Source: Marmoricola sp. URHB0036
Lineage (GTDB): Bacteria > Actinomycetota > Actinomycetes > Propionibacteriales > Nocardioidaceae
Assembly (NCBI RefSeq): GCF_000426045.1
Contig: NZ_AUEP01000004.1
Location: 372,001 to 436,000, forward strand
Reading direction: 5' to 3'
Length of the DNA stretch: 64,000 nt
In this document: in pieces, positions 16,587 through 24,943 of the stretch
Layout of the letters: each line of letters begins with the position of its first letter
Numbering within the stretch: position 1 is the stretch's first letter
The notes under the pieces: model-generated
The model's database searches: none
The model's input: only the letters and a program-made list of their open reading frames with translations
What the model was told of the DNA's origin: nothing
Made by a program: the position numbers and the translations under genes

Positions 16587-17590
16587 GACGCACGCAGCCT
16601 CGGGTCGACGGCGGCGTACGCGAGATCGACCAGCAGGTTGGCCACGATGTAGACCGCTGCCACCACCAGCACGATCCCGGCGACGGTCGGGACGTCGCGG
16701 GTGTTGACCGCGGTCACCAGGACCTGCCCGATGCCCGGACGACCGTAGATGTTCTCGGCGATGACCGCGCCCGAGATCAGCGCCCCGAGCGCCCAGCCCG
16801 ACAGCGTGATCGCCGGCAGCACCGCGTGACGCAGGGCGTGCCGCAACCGGATCGCGGTGTCGCCCATCCCGCGGGCGCGGGCCGTGGTGATGAACGGCTG
16901 GTCGAGCACCTTGTCGAACTCGTCGCGCGTGACCTGGCCCAGGAACCCGGACAGCGGGATGGCCAGCGTGAGCACCGGCAGCACCGTGCCCCAGAGCCCG
17001 TCACCGCCGATCACCGGGAAGATCGGGATCTTGACGGCGAAGACCACGAGCAGGATCACCCCGACCCAGTAGTGCGGCAGGCTGGCGGTGAAGGCCTCGA
17101 ACGAGGAGCCGATGCCCGTCACCGCCCGGCCCCGCCTCACCGTGAGCACGGTGACGACGAGCGCGAAGATCCAGGCCACCACCAGGGCGCCGACGGTGAG
17201 CACGAGGGTCGGCAGGATCTGGGCGCCGATCACCGAGGTCACCGGCCGGTACTGCGTGTACGACGTGCCGAGGTCGCCCTTGAAGAACCCACCGACGTAG
17301 TGCAGGTACTGCGTGAGCAACGGATGGTCGAACCCGAACTTCTCGTTGACCGGCGACAGCTCCGAGCTCGACCACTTCTGCTCGCGGCCGTTCTGGAGGT
17401 TGAGGATGATCGTGGCGCGGTCACCCGGGATGGCCAGCTGGGCGAAGAACGTCACGGACGCCGCGGCGATCAGCACCGCCACTGCCGAAGCCGCCTTGAG
17501 AGCGGCCCGGCGGGCCGCCCGCACGGAGCGTCGTGCGGGCAGCGCCGTCGGGGTCACCGGGGCGAGCACGTCCGGAGCGAGAGTCGTCAT
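16583..17590 (-). CDS. ABC transporter permease, DppB/OppB type
   Basis: This 335-residue protein has an unusually long Ala/Arg-rich N-terminus (about 30 residues) before the first helix AVAVLIAAASVTFFAQLAIPGD. It then shows the DppB features: an extracytoplasmic loop with GDLGTSYTQYRPV, further helices and the EAA loop TTARARGMGDTAIRLRHALRHA. It forms the import channel with the DppC-type partner, whose ATG overlaps its stop. It begins 7 bp after the solute-binding protein gene. Confidence 0.92.
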   Translation of the reverse strand: MTTLAPDVLAPVTPTALPARRSVRAARRAALKAASAVAVLIAAASVTFFAQLAIPGDRATIILNLQNGREQKWSSSELSPVNEKFGFDHPLLTQYLHYVGGFFKGDLGTSYTQYRPVTSVIGAQILPTLVLTVGALVVAWIFALVVTVLTVRRGRAVTGIGSSFEAFTASLPHYWVGVILLVVFAVKIPIFPVIGGDGLWGTVLPVLTLAIPLSGFLGQVTRDEFDKVLDQPFITTARARGMGDTAIRLRHALRHAVLPAITLSGWALGALISGAVIAENIYGRPGIGQVLVTAVNTRDVPTVAGIVLVVAAVYIVANLLVDLAYAAVDPRLRAS

Positions 17591-17597
17591 CTCGACC

Positions 17598-19247
17598 TCA
17601 CTTCACGAAGTAGGCGTCGGAGAAGATCGGCTCGCCCTGGCTCTTCTCCACCCAGAACCCCTTGAGGTCGTTGGCCACGGCGATCAGCGTGTTCTGGGTG
17701 TAGAGACCGACGCCGGCTGCGTCGTCCTGGATGATCTGCTGCGCCTGCTGGTAGAGCGTCGAGGCCTTGGCCGCATCGGTCTGGGTGTTCGCGGCCTGGA
17801 TCACCTTCGAGAGCTGGTCGTTGTTGTAGAAGGAGCGGTTGTTGCCGTTCGGTGCCTTCTCGGTGTTCGGACGCCAGACGATCCAGAGGATGGCCGGGCT
17901 CGGGCTGGTCCAGTACGACGGCGTCGCGTCGAAGGTCGACGGGTCGGCGTACTTGCCACCCCACAGCTCGGCCATCGTCGCGGGGACGAGCTTGACGTCG
18001 AAGCCGACCTTCTTCCACTGCTCCTGGAGGGCCTGGAGCACGGTGGCTCCCTCGGAGGTGAAGATGAAGCCGGCGCCGTACACGAGCTTGACGGTCAGCG
18101 GCTTGCCGCCCTTGGTGCGCACTCCGTCGGCGTTCTTCTTCCACCCGGCCTGGTCGAGCAGCTGGTTGGCCTTGTCGGGGTCGTAGGCGTAGGCCTTGGC
18201 CGCCTGCTCGTTGTAGTCGGGCGTCGACTGGCTGACCGACGGGTTGCCCTCGTAGGGGATGACGCCGTGGAAGCCGGCCTCGACCGCACCCTTGCGGTCG
18301 GCGCCGTAGGCGAAGGCCTGCCGGACGAGCTTGTCGGTGAAGACGCCGGCCTTGGTGTTCAGGTAGAAGGAGACGGGCTTGCCGGGCGTGATGTAGCGGA
18401 TCGTGTTGCTGAACCTCGACTGCGCGTCCTTCCAGTTCACCGTCGGAACCTCGTAGATGACGTCGCTCTGGCCGGTGGTCAGCGAGGCGTAGCGCGAGAC
18501 ACCGTCCGGGACGAACTTCCACTTGATCTCGTCGACGTACGCCGGGCCCTCGTGCTTGGCCGTCGACGGCCACGAGGTGTAGTTCGGGTTCCTCTTGAAG
18601 ATGACCTCCTGGCCCTTCTTCCACTTCTCGACCGTGAAGGCGCCGGAGCCGATCGGCTTCTCGCAGTTCTCCTCCTTGGACCGGGTCTTGAGCGCCGTCG
18701 GCGACTCGATGCCGAAGTAGCCCTGCGTGATCAGGGTGAGGAACTGCGGGTAGGGCTGGGTGAGATGGATCGCCACGTGCGTGGGGTCGATCGCCTCGGC
18801 GGACTTGTAGTAGGGTTCCATCGACACCTTCGCGGTGCCGTTGAGGTCGGTGTTCTCGAACTGGTCGAAGTTGTAGGCCACGGCGGCGGCGTCGAGCGGG
18901 GTGCCGTCGGTGAACTTCACACCGTCCTTGAGGGTGAAGGTGTAGGTCAGGCCGTCCGGGGAGACGTCCCACGAGGTCGCCAGCCACGGCTTGACGGAGC
19001 CGTCCTGGTCCTCGGTGACGAGGCCGTCGAGGACCTGGCGCGAGATGTAGGCCTGCTGGATCCAGCCACCGAAGATGCACGGCGGCTCCTGGACGTGGGC
19101 GTAGGTGATCGTTCCACCCTTGACCCTGGTGCCACCCCCTTCGGCGGCGGCGGCGCCGCACGCGGTGAGGCCGGAGGCGAGCAGGACGAGGCCTGCGAAC
19201 CCGGCCACCACGCGGCGGGTACGGCGGAGCGGGAACGGACTGGTCAT
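17598..19247 (-). CDS. ABC transporter solute-binding lipoprotein (peptide/opine/nickel family, SBP_bac_5)
   Basis: The 549-residue protein starts MTSPFPLRRTRRVVAGF and has the lipobox LTAC, so it is tethered outside the membrane. The SBP_bac_5 fold is recognised by YTFTLKDGVKFTDGTPLDAAAVAYNFD, VAIHLTQPYPQFL, PIGSGAFTVEKWKKGQEVIFKRN and PVSFYLNTKAGVFTDKLVRQAFAYG. It captures the compound imported by the permeases encoded immediately downstream. The ATG at 19247 is chosen because it opens the signal peptide. Earlier in-frame codons overlap the monooxygenase gene and have no coding character. It lies 25 bp after the monooxygenase gene, in the same probable operon. Confidence 0.92.
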   Translation of the reverse strand: MTSPFPLRRTRRVVAGFAGLVLLASGLTACGAAAAEGGGTRVKGGTITYAHVQEPPCIFGGWIQQAYISRQVLDGLVTEDQDGSVKPWLATSWDVSPDGLTYTFTLKDGVKFTDGTPLDAAAVAYNFDQFENTDLNGTAKVSMEPYYKSAEAIDPTHVAIHLTQPYPQFLTLITQGYFGIESPTALKTRSKEENCEKPIGSGAFTVEKWKKGQEVIFKRNPNYTSWPSTAKHEGPAYVDEIKWKFVPDGVSRYASLTTGQSDVIYEVPTVNWKDAQSRFSNTIRYITPGKPVSFYLNTKAGVFTDKLVRQAFAYGADRKGAVEAGFHGVIPYEGNPSVSQSTPDYNEQAAKAYAYDPDKANQLLDQAGWKKNADGVRTKGGKPLTVKLVYGAGFIFTSEGATVLQALQEQWKKVGFDVKLVPATMAELWGGKYADPSTFDATPSYWTSPSPAILWIVWRPNTEKAPNGNNRSFYNNDQLSKVIQAANTQTDAAKASTLYQQAQQIIQDDAAGVGLYTQNTLIAVANDLKGFWVEKSQGEPIFSDAYFVK

Positions 19248-19272
19248 GGGCGGTGTCTTCTCTTTCTCGGGG

Positions 19273-20724
19273 TCAGGCGCTGAGCTGCTGCTCGGCCCGG
19301 GGCGGGGTGTCGCTGGGGGTGTCGCTGGGGGTGTCGCTGGTGGCTGGTGAGACAGGGAGGTGGGCGCCGCCTCGGTAGCGGGCGCCGTGGTGCCGTTCGG
19401 GGAGGCGGTCGCCCTCGCCGAAGATCCGGTCGCGCAGGGACTCGCTCTCGTCGTACGACGCACGCAGCCGGCCACGCTCGCGCAGCACGGGCACGACGAG
19501 CTCGATGAAGTCCCTGGCCGTGTCGAAGGTGTGGTACTGGAGGAGGTTGATGCCGTCGATGCCGACCTCGTCGAGCCAGTGCTCGATCGCGTCTGCCGCC
19601 TGGTCCGGCGTACCGACGACGAACAGGGGGTGCCGCGCGAGGTCACCGAAGCCGGCCAGGAAGTCACCGACGGTCTGGCCCGCCTCGACCTGGCGGAACC
19701 GCCCGACCCGACCCTCGGCCAGGTCCGGCACCTGGTCGACCGGCAGGTCGGCGGGGTAGCTGGTGGGGTCCCACGGCAGCCCGGCATGGGCGAGGTAGCC
19801 CTCCGGGTCGGACAGCTCCTGGAACCGGGCCAGCTTGGCCCGCGCCTCTTCCTCGGTCGGTGCCACGATCACGCCGGCCGTGGTGATCACCTTGAGGTCG
19901 CCGGGTGCCCGGCCGGCGTCGACGGCCGCCTGCTTCAGCGACGCGGCCGTCCGCTTCACGAACTCCTCGCTCGGGCCGCCGGTGAAGACGACCTCGGCGT
20001 GCTTGCCCGCGAAGGCGGTCCCCGCCGCCGACTGCGTGGCGGTGAACAGCACCGGTGTGCGCTGCCGGCTCGGCGAGGGAAGGTGCGGGCCCTCGACCTT
20101 GAAGTAGGTGCCCTCGTGGAAGATCGGGCGGATCTTCGCCGGGTCGGCGAAAACGTTGTTCTCGTGGTCGGCCGTGATCGCGTCGTCGTCCCAGGACCCC
20201 TCCCACAGCTTGTAGAGCACGTCGAGGTACTCGTCGGCCCGCTCGAACCGGTTGTCGTGCTCGACCTCGCCCTCCAGGCCGTGGTTGCGCGCGGCGTTGG
20301 GCAGGTACGACGTGACGATGTTCCAGCCCACGCGGCCCTTGGTCAGGTGGTCGAGGGTCGAGGCGCGACGAGCCCACGCGAACGGCGGCTCGTAGGTCGT
20401 GGAGAAGGTGATCCCGAAGCCGAGGTGCTTGGTCACCGCGGCCATGGCGGGTACGACGACCGACGGGTCGTTGTTCGGGATCTGCAGTCCCTGCCGGATC
20501 GCGGTGTCAGCCGATCCCCGGAAGGTGTCGTAGGTGCCCACCACGTCGGCCAGGAACACCGCGTCGAAGCCGCCGGACTCCAGCAGCGTGGCCAGCTCCG
20601 TCCAGTACTCGATGTCGTTGAACCGCTCGCGGTTGTTGTCGGGAAGGCGCCACAGGCCGTGGGTGATGTGGCTGACGCAGTTCATCTCGAACAGGTTCAG
20701 CACCAGTCTCTTGGGCTCGGTCAC
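19273..20724 (-). CDS. FMN-dependent monooxygenase of the NtaA/SnaA/DszA family (first of two)
   Basis: The 483-residue protein belongs to the bacterial luciferase-like superfamily. Family features are the N-terminal LNLFEMNCVSHITHGLWR, FDAVFLADVVGTYD, the FMN-site segment STLDHLTKGRVGWNIVTSYLPNAARN, RADEYLDVLYKLWEGSWDDDA and RQRTPVLFTATQSAAGTAFAGKHAEVVFTG. These enzymes use FMNH2 from a separate reductase and oxygen to cleave C-S or C-N bonds. Sulfur use is inferred from the leader peptide, LysR gene and metXY nearby; nitrilotriacetate/EDTA-like substrates are the alternative. The GTG at 20724 overlaps the stop of the second monooxygenase gene. The C-terminus carries a Ser-Asp-Thr-Pro repeat encoded by a 12-bp tandem repeat. 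Confidence 0.9.
   Translation of the reverse strand: MTEPKRLVLNLFEMNCVSHITHGLWRLPDNNRERFNDIEYWTELATLLESGGFDAVFLADVVGTYDTFRGSADTAIRQGLQIPNNDPSVVVPAMAAVTKHLGFGITFSTTYEPPFAWARRASTLDHLTKGRVGWNIVTSYLPNAARNHGLEGEVEHDNRFERADEYLDVLYKLWEGSWDDDAITADHENNVFADPAKIRPIFHEGTYFKVEGPHLPSPSRQRTPVLFTATQSAAGTAFAGKHAEVVFTGGPSEEFVKRTAASLKQAAVDAGRAPGDLKVITTAGVIVAPTEEEARAKLARFQELSDPEGYLAHAGLPWDPTSYPADLPVDQVPDLAEGRVGRFRQVEAGQTVGDFLAGFGDLARHPLFVVGTPDQAADAIEHWLDEVGIDGINLLQYHTFDTARDFIELVVPVLRERGRLRASYDESESLRDRIFGEGDRLPERHHGARYRGGAHLPVSPATSDTPSDTPSDTPPRAEQQLSA
19304..19339. repeat. three perfect tandem copies of a 12-bp unit in the monooxygenase 3' end
   Basis: GGGGTGTCGCTG occurs three times without a gap (19304-19315, 19316-19327, 19328-19339). 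It encodes a repeated Ser-Asp-Thr-Pro in the dispensable-looking C-terminal tail. Copy number may vary by slippage without breaking the frame. Confidence 0.85.
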
Positions 20725-22115
20725 AACGCGCTCGCCACCCGGACGGGAGCGAACGCGCCGCGATAGCGCGCGGCCTGGTGTCGCTCGGGCAACCGGTCCC
20801 CCTGGCCGAAGAGCTTGTGGCGCAGCGTCCCCTCGGCGTACTCCGTCTGCGCCAGGCCGCGTGCCTGGAGCACCGGGACGACCTGGTCGACGAAGTCCTC
20901 ATAGCTGCCGGGGATCTCGGCGTTGACCAGGTTGATGCCGTCGACCCCGGCGGCCTGCCACTTCGCGAGCCGGTCGGCGATCTGCTCCGGCGTACCGACG
21001 ATGCGGCTGTTGGTCGCGGTGTAGTGGGCGACGTCGCGCAGGGTGGCCGGCCGGTCGGTCACGAGGTCCTTGATCCAGCCGACGATCGACTGGACCCCTT
21101 CGGTCCGCAGCTCGCCGATCGGCTTGTCGAGATCCTCGTGGCCGAAGTCGATGCCGACCGCCCCGGACATGTGCGAGAGCTGGGCGTCGTAGTCGATCCA
21201 CTCGTCGAGCTCGGCCGCGATCCGCTTGGCCTCTTCCTCGGTGGAGCCCGGGACGACGTACAGGCCCTGGAAGAACTTGAGGTCCTCCGCGCGACGACCG
21301 TGCTGCACCGCGCGTGAGCGGATGTCGCTGGTGTCGCGGGCAGCCGAGTCGAGGTTGGGCGACTGGATGAACACGGCCTCGGCGTTCTTCGCAGCGAACG
21401 TGCGCCCTGCCTCGGACGCGCCGGCCTGGAAGAGGAGGGGGGTGCGCTGCGGTGACGGGGTGACGAGATGAGGGCCCTCGACGCGGTAGCGCGGCCCCTC
21501 ATGGTTGATCCGGTGGACCTTGTCGTAGTCGGCGTGGATGCCGGTCACCGGGTCCTGGAGCAGTGCGTCCTCCTCCCACGACCCTTCCCACAGCTTGTAG
21601 GTGACGTCGACGTACTCGTCGGCCCAGGCGTAGCGCTCGTCGTGCGCGGTGAGGCCCTCCAGGCCGAAGTTGCGCGAGGCGTTGGGCAGGTAGTTGGTGA
21701 CGATGTTCCAGGCGATCCGGCCCTTGCTGGCGTGGTCCAGGGTGGAGATCCGCCGGGCGAAGTTGAACGGGTGCTCCTGCAGGATCGAGGCGGTGAAGGC
21801 GATGCCGAGGTGCTCGGTGGCATACGCGATCGCGCTGGCCAGCACCGACGGGTCGTTGCTCGGGACCTGCAGCCCGGCTTCGAAGTACTTCCGCTCGTCC
21901 CCGCGGTACGGCGCGTAGAGCCCGACGACGTCGGCGAAGAAGATCGCGTCGAACTTGCCGCGCTCCAGCGTCTTCGCAAGATCGACCCAGTGGTCGAGAC
22001 TGTTGAAGTCGGTCTGCCGGGCGTGGGGGCGGCGCCAGGTTCCCTGGACGATGTGGCCGGTCGTGTTCATCACGAACGCGGCGAAGTGGAGGGGGCGGGG
22101 AGGGTTCTGGGGCAT
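20721..22115 (-). CDS. FMN-dependent monooxygenase of the NtaA/SnaA/DszA family (second), first gene of the operon
   Basis: This 464-residue paralogue of the next gene shows the same motifs: FAAFVMNTTGHIVQGTWRRP, FDAIFFADVVGLYAPY, STLDHASKGRIAWNIVTNYLPNASRN, YVDVTYKLWEGSWEEDALL and RTPLLFQAGASEAGRTFAAKNAEAVFI. It should oxygenate an imported sulfur compound with FMNH2. I chose the ATG at 22115 (MPQNPPRP), which has GGAG 7 nt upstream; the open frame to 22172 has no ribosome site. That GGAG lies in one arm of a 9-bp stem, and a Cys-containing leader peptide is encoded 81 bp upstream. Translation or transcription is therefore probably tuned to cysteine supply. The two paralogues differ enough that they may handle successive steps or different substrates. 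Confidence 0.9.
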   Translation of the reverse strand: MPQNPPRPLHFAAFVMNTTGHIVQGTWRRPHARQTDFNSLDHWVDLAKTLERGKFDAIFFADVVGLYAPYRGDERKYFEAGLQVPSNDPSVLASAIAYATEHLGIAFTASILQEHPFNFARRISTLDHASKGRIAWNIVTNYLPNASRNFGLEGLTAHDERYAWADEYVDVTYKLWEGSWEEDALLQDPVTGIHADYDKVHRINHEGPRYRVEGPHLVTPSPQRTPLLFQAGASEAGRTFAAKNAEAVFIQSPNLDSAARDTSDIRSRAVQHGRRAEDLKFFQGLYVVPGSTEEEAKRIAAELDEWIDYDAQLSHMSGAVGIDFGHEDLDKPIGELRTEGVQSIVGWIKDLVTDRPATLRDVAHYTATNSRIVGTPEQIADRLAKWQAAGVDGINLVNAEIPGSYEDFVDQVVPVLQARGLAQTEYAEGTLRHKLFGQGDRLPERHQAARYRGAFAPVRVASAL

Positions 22116-22122
22116 GGCGTGT

Positions 22123-22187
22123 CTCCGGGCTGTCGGGGTCTCTCGGGGGACTGGGCGGATCACCAACCGCATCCGGAGAGCCCGGAG
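22123..22187 (-). promoter_or_regulatory. attenuator-like stem that masks the monooxygenase ribosome site
   Basis: On the minus strand CTCCGGGCT (22187-22179) pairs perfectly with AGCCCGGAG (22131-22123). A further CTC/GAG-type pairing lies inside. The distal arm contains the GGAG that serves the ATG at 22115. The proximal arm starts 8 bp after the leader peptide stop, so ribosomes on the leader could decide whether the stem forms. Confidence 0.55.
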
Positions 22188-22195
22188 CGATCAGC

Positions 22196-22282
22196 TCAGT
22201 GACACAGACAGCTGGCGGTCAGGAGGAGGTCGACGTGCAGCCGCACCGTGGTGCGGAACAGCAGCAGCTGGTTGACGGGCAT
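22196..22282 (-). CDS. 28-residue Cys-containing leader peptide of the sulfur monooxygenase operon
   Basis: A very strong ribosome site, AAGGAGGTGGT at 22299-22289, stands 6 nt before the ATG at 22282. The peptide reads MPVNQLLLF, RTTVRLHVDLLL, TASCLCH. The RLHVDLL core and the closing Cys-x-Cys match the short leader peptides that precede sulfur-assimilation genes in many actinobacteria. Both cysteine codons are TGT, the rarer one in a genome of this GC content, which would make the ribosome sensitive to charged tRNA-Cys. The stop at 22198 is 81 bp before the monooxygenase start, with a stem masking that gene's ribosome site in between. The likely role is regulation in cis, with no function for the peptide itself. 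It is too short for usual gene callers. Confidence 0.82.
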   Translation of the reverse strand: MPVNQLLLFRTTVRLHVDLLLTASCLCH

Positions 22283-22337
22283 GTGACGACCACCTCCTTG
22301 CGTAGACGAGTCGTGGGGGTTCCTGTGTCATGAAAGA

Positions 22338-22358
22338 CGATAGACTTAGTAGATATTG
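22338..22358. promoter_or_regulatory. AT-rich candidate operator in the monooxygenase/lysR divergent promoter
   Basis: The plus strand reads GATAGACTTAGTAGATATTG here. The TTAGTAGA core resembles the flavin reductase promoter word. It lies about 60 bp before the leader peptide on one side and about 70 bp before the lysR start on the other, a position suitable for control of both. Confidence 0.4.
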
Positions 22359-22426
22359 AAACCCGAATCGGACGCGCTCGGTTCTGCCGATCACCCCGTC
22401 GTGTCCACCGATCACCTGGAGCCCTG

Positions 22427-23377
22427 ATGCGCATCGAGCAGCTTCAGTACGTCGCCGCGGTCACCCAGTACGGATCACTGCGTCGTGCCAGCGAGCACCT
22501 GCACATCTCCCAGCCGGCCCTCAGCGAGTCGCTGACCAAGCTGGAGAAGGAGCTCGGGGTGACCCTGCTCGACCGGCGGCGCTCGGGCACCCGGATCAGC
22601 GCCACCGGACGCGAGCTCCTCCAACACATCGTCGAGGTGCTCGACGCCGCCGAGCGGCTGCGCGCTGCCGCCGGCGACCAGACCGCAGCCGTGCGGGTGA
22701 TGCGGATCGGTACCGTCAACGCCGGCACGTCCACCCTGTTGCTGCCGGCGATCCAGGCCTTCCAGCAGCGGTTCCCCGGCGTCAGCGTCGAGGTCCGCAA
22801 CCTGCAGCATGCCGAGATCCACCGGGACCTGCTCGAGGGCACACTCGACATCGGGATCATCAACCTGCTCGGCGGCGACGACGTGTCCCCCGAGCTCGCC
22901 GGCATCGAGCTCCTGCAGGGCAGCCCGGTGGCGGTGCTGTCCTGCGACCATCCCCTCGTCGAGCAGGCCGAGGTCACGGTCGACGACCTCCGGGCCGAGC
23001 GGTTCGTCGCGATGCGGTCGGGCTACCTGATGTACCGGTTCGCCCACCGGCTCTTCGGCGCCCAGCTGCCCGCCAGCTGGCACAGCACCGACGGTGCCGA
23101 GATGGGCAAGGTGATGGTCGCCGATGGGCTCGGCGTCACCGTGCTCCCCGACTACAGCGTCGCCGGCGACCCGCTCGAGCGCGTCGGACTGATCACCACC
23201 CGGCCGATCGCCGGCGACCGCACGGTGGTGCGGCTGAGCCTGCAGCACCGGCGTCAGCGGGTGATCCCCGACGCGGTCGCGGCCCTCATCGCGGAGTTCC
23301 AGCTCCGCGCACAGCAGCTGAGGTCGGAACGAGCCGGGCGCGACGAGGACCTCGGGCGCACGGCGCAGGTCGGGTGA
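22427..23377 (+). CDS. LysR-type transcriptional regulator, probable control of the sulfur operon
   Basis: The 316-residue protein has the N-terminal winged helix-turn-helix of LysR regulators: MRIEQLQYVAAVTQYGSLRRASEHLHISQPALSESLTKLEKELG. The co-inducer domain follows from about residue 90 (RIGTVNAGTSTLLLPAIQAF ... LDIGIINLLGG ... VADGLGVTVLPDYS). LysR proteins often sense sulfur status or an aromatic ligand and act on the divergent promoter. Here that is the monooxygenase operon with its leader peptide. The ATG at 22427 is 311 bp from the monooxygenase start. The last 20 or so residues are Arg-rich and lie outside the family fold. Confidence 0.92.
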   Translation: MRIEQLQYVAAVTQYGSLRRASEHLHISQPALSESLTKLEKELGVTLLDRRRSGTRISATGRELLQHIVEVLDAAERLRAAAGDQTAAVRVMRIGTVNAGTSTLLLPAIQAFQQRFPGVSVEVRNLQHAEIHRDLLEGTLDIGIINLLGGDDVSPELAGIELLQGSPVAVLSCDHPLVEQAEVTVDDLRAERFVAMRSGYLMYRFAHRLFGAQLPASWHSTDGAEMGKVMVADGLGVTVLPDYSVAGDPLERVGLITTRPIAGDRTVVRLSLQHRRQRVIPDAVAALIAEFQLRAQQLRSERAGRDEDLGRTAQVG

Positions 23378-23420
23378 CGCGTGCCGGACCCCCCACAGCG
23401 CCTCGAGCGAGCAGCGGGCG

Positions 23421-23678
23421 AAGTACGCGGAGTACGCGGAGGCGCGCCTCGCCCGGACGACCACACCGCAGGGTCCCGGCCGGTTGATGTTCGCACCCGA
23501 CCTGGTCGGCACGTCAGACCAGATCGCCGAGGAGCTCTAGGCGCACGCCGGGTTCCGTGAGGTCGACGAGGTCGCCTTCGCGCTGCCCTTCTCCTTCGAG
23601 CACGCCGACTACGTCCAGATCCGCACCGACATCGCGACCAGGCTCGGGCCTGCCCTCGGCTGGCGACCGGGCTGCTAA
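23421..23678 (+). pseudogene. remnant C-terminus of a luciferase-like (LLM) flavin monooxygenase
   Basis: Read in one frame this stretch gives AKYAEYAEARLAR, then LMFAPDLVGTSDQIAEEL, an in-frame TAG at 23538-23540, AHAGFREVDEVAFALPF, ADYVQIRTDIATRLGP and a TAA at 23676-23678. The VGT..QIAEEL and DEVAFALPF patterns are those of the C-terminal barrel of LLM-class oxidoreductases, a family different from the two NtaA-type genes nearby. The N-terminal two thirds are missing and the remainder is broken by a stop, so this is a decayed gene between lysR and the convergent flavoprotein monooxygenase. Confidence 0.75.
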
Positions 23679-24943
23679 CGACCACCGGCCAGGTGACCGG
23701 CGAGGTGGTCGATCACCTCGCGCGCGTCGTCCTCGATGCCGTGGATGAAGGTCGACTTGCGCCGCCGCAGCACCGGCAGGCCGAGCACGTACACACCCGG
23801 ACTGTCGACGACCCCGCCGTCGTGGATCAGATGGCCCTTGGCGTCGAGCACCGGCACCTCCAACCAGGAGTAGTCGGGCCGGTAGCCGGTCGCCCAGAGG
23901 ACAGAGCTGATCTCGCCGCTGTTCAGGTCCAGCTGCCACCGCGTCGACGACGGCACCCGCGTGGGCTCGGGCCGCTCGGGCGGGTCGAGCTCGGCGTCGA
24001 GCAGCTGCTCTCGTGCCCAGTCGTCGAAGGTGCCGAGCAGGCGCTGCATCTTGAGGTCCGCGAGCGAGAACACGTTGCGCAGCCCGCCGGAGAACAACGC
24101 GGTGCCGTCGCGCACGGTCGCCCAGCGACCCACGAGCTCGACACCGAGGTCCTGCAGGGCGTTCAGGTCGAGCGTGGCTCGTTCGGGGGTCCCGACCAGC
24201 TGGGGCGAGGGCAGCCGCCGGGCCCGTTCGAGGTCGTCGACCTCGTCGTACCGCTCGCTCCAGACCCCGGAGGCATCCATCCACCAGAGCACGTCGCGGC
24301 CGCGGTAGGTGCGCGGCAGGCGGACGTGCTCCCCCACTGACAGCGTCACCGGCCGACCCGATCGACGGATCTCCGCTGCGAGCTGGACACCGGTCGCCGA
24401 CGCCCCCACGACCAGGACGCCACCGTCGGGCAGCTGCTCGGGACTCCGGTAGTCGAAGGTGGTCAGCTGCTCGACCGAGGCCGGCACCGCGTCACTGAAC
24501 CCCGGCACCGCGGGCACGTTGCAGGCACCGGTCGCGATCACCAGCGCGCGACAGCGGAGGTCACCCCGACTGGTCGTCACGGCGTACCCGTCGTCGGTAC
24601 GACGAACCGACGTGACGTTGGTGGCGGTGCGCACGGGCGCGTCGGCGAGCTTGGCGAAGCGCTCGATGAGCTCGACCACCTCGGCCATGCTCAGGTAGCC
24701 GTCCGGGTCCGGGCCCTCGTAGCGAAGGCCCGGAAGACGGGTCTGCCAGTTGGGGGTGAGCAGCCGCAGCGAGTCCCAGCGTTCGTGCCGCCAGGAGTTC
24801 GCCACGTCGCCGCGCTCGAGCACGACGTGGTCGATCGACCGCTCGCTGAGGACCTGGCTGGCGGCCAGTCCCGCGTGGCCGGCACCGATGACGACGGTGG
24901 AAACCCGCTCGGGGGCCTCCTGTCGCGACACGTCCTCAGACAA
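23675..24943 (-). CDS. flavin-containing monooxygenase-like NAD(P)/FAD protein
   Basis: The 422-residue protein has an FAD-binding GAGHAG motif near residue 20, then LERGDVANSWRHERWDSLRLLTPNW, which is typical of the CzcO/YUCCA-like branch of class B monooxygenases. A central ATGACNVPAVPGF segment and a second dinucleotide motif GASATG for NADPH follow, with the closing ATG motif as VLWATGYRPDY. Members oxygenate nitrogen, sulfur or ketone compounds. It overlaps the upstream OsmC gene by 8 bp and is probably translated with it. The TTG at 24943 is the start that fits best with the conserved VVIGAGHAG segment, but it has no good ribosome site. Its place between the monooxygenase operon and metX suggests a role in sulfur oxidation; the substrate is unknown. 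Confidence 0.83.
   Translation of the reverse strand: MSEDVSRQEAPERVSTVVIGAGHAGLAASQVLSERSIDHVVLERGDVANSWRHERWDSLRLLTPNWQTRLPGLRYEGPDPDGYLSMAEVVELIERFAKLADAPVRTATNVTSVRRTDDGYAVTTSRGDLRCRALVIATGACNVPAVPGFSDAVPASVEQLTTFDYRSPEQLPDGGVLVVGASATGVQLAAEIRRSGRPVTLSVGEHVRLPRTYRGRDVLWWMDASGVWSERYDEVDDLERARRLPSPQLVGTPERATLDLNALQDLGVELVGRWATVRDGTALFSGGLRNVFSLADLKMQRLLGTFDDWAREQLLDAELDPPERPEPTRVPSSTRWQLDLNSGEISSVLWATGYRPDYSWLEVPVLDAKGHLIHDGGVVDSPGVYVLGLPVLRRRKSTFIHGIEDDAREVIDHLAGHLAGGR

Noticed and set aside
12191-22115. Nitrilotriacetate/EDTA degradation cluster instead of sulfur scavenging
   Set aside because: The monooxygenase family and peptide-type importer would fit, but the Cys leader peptide, SfnB-like protein, OsmC and metXY make sulfur more likely. 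It is not excluded.
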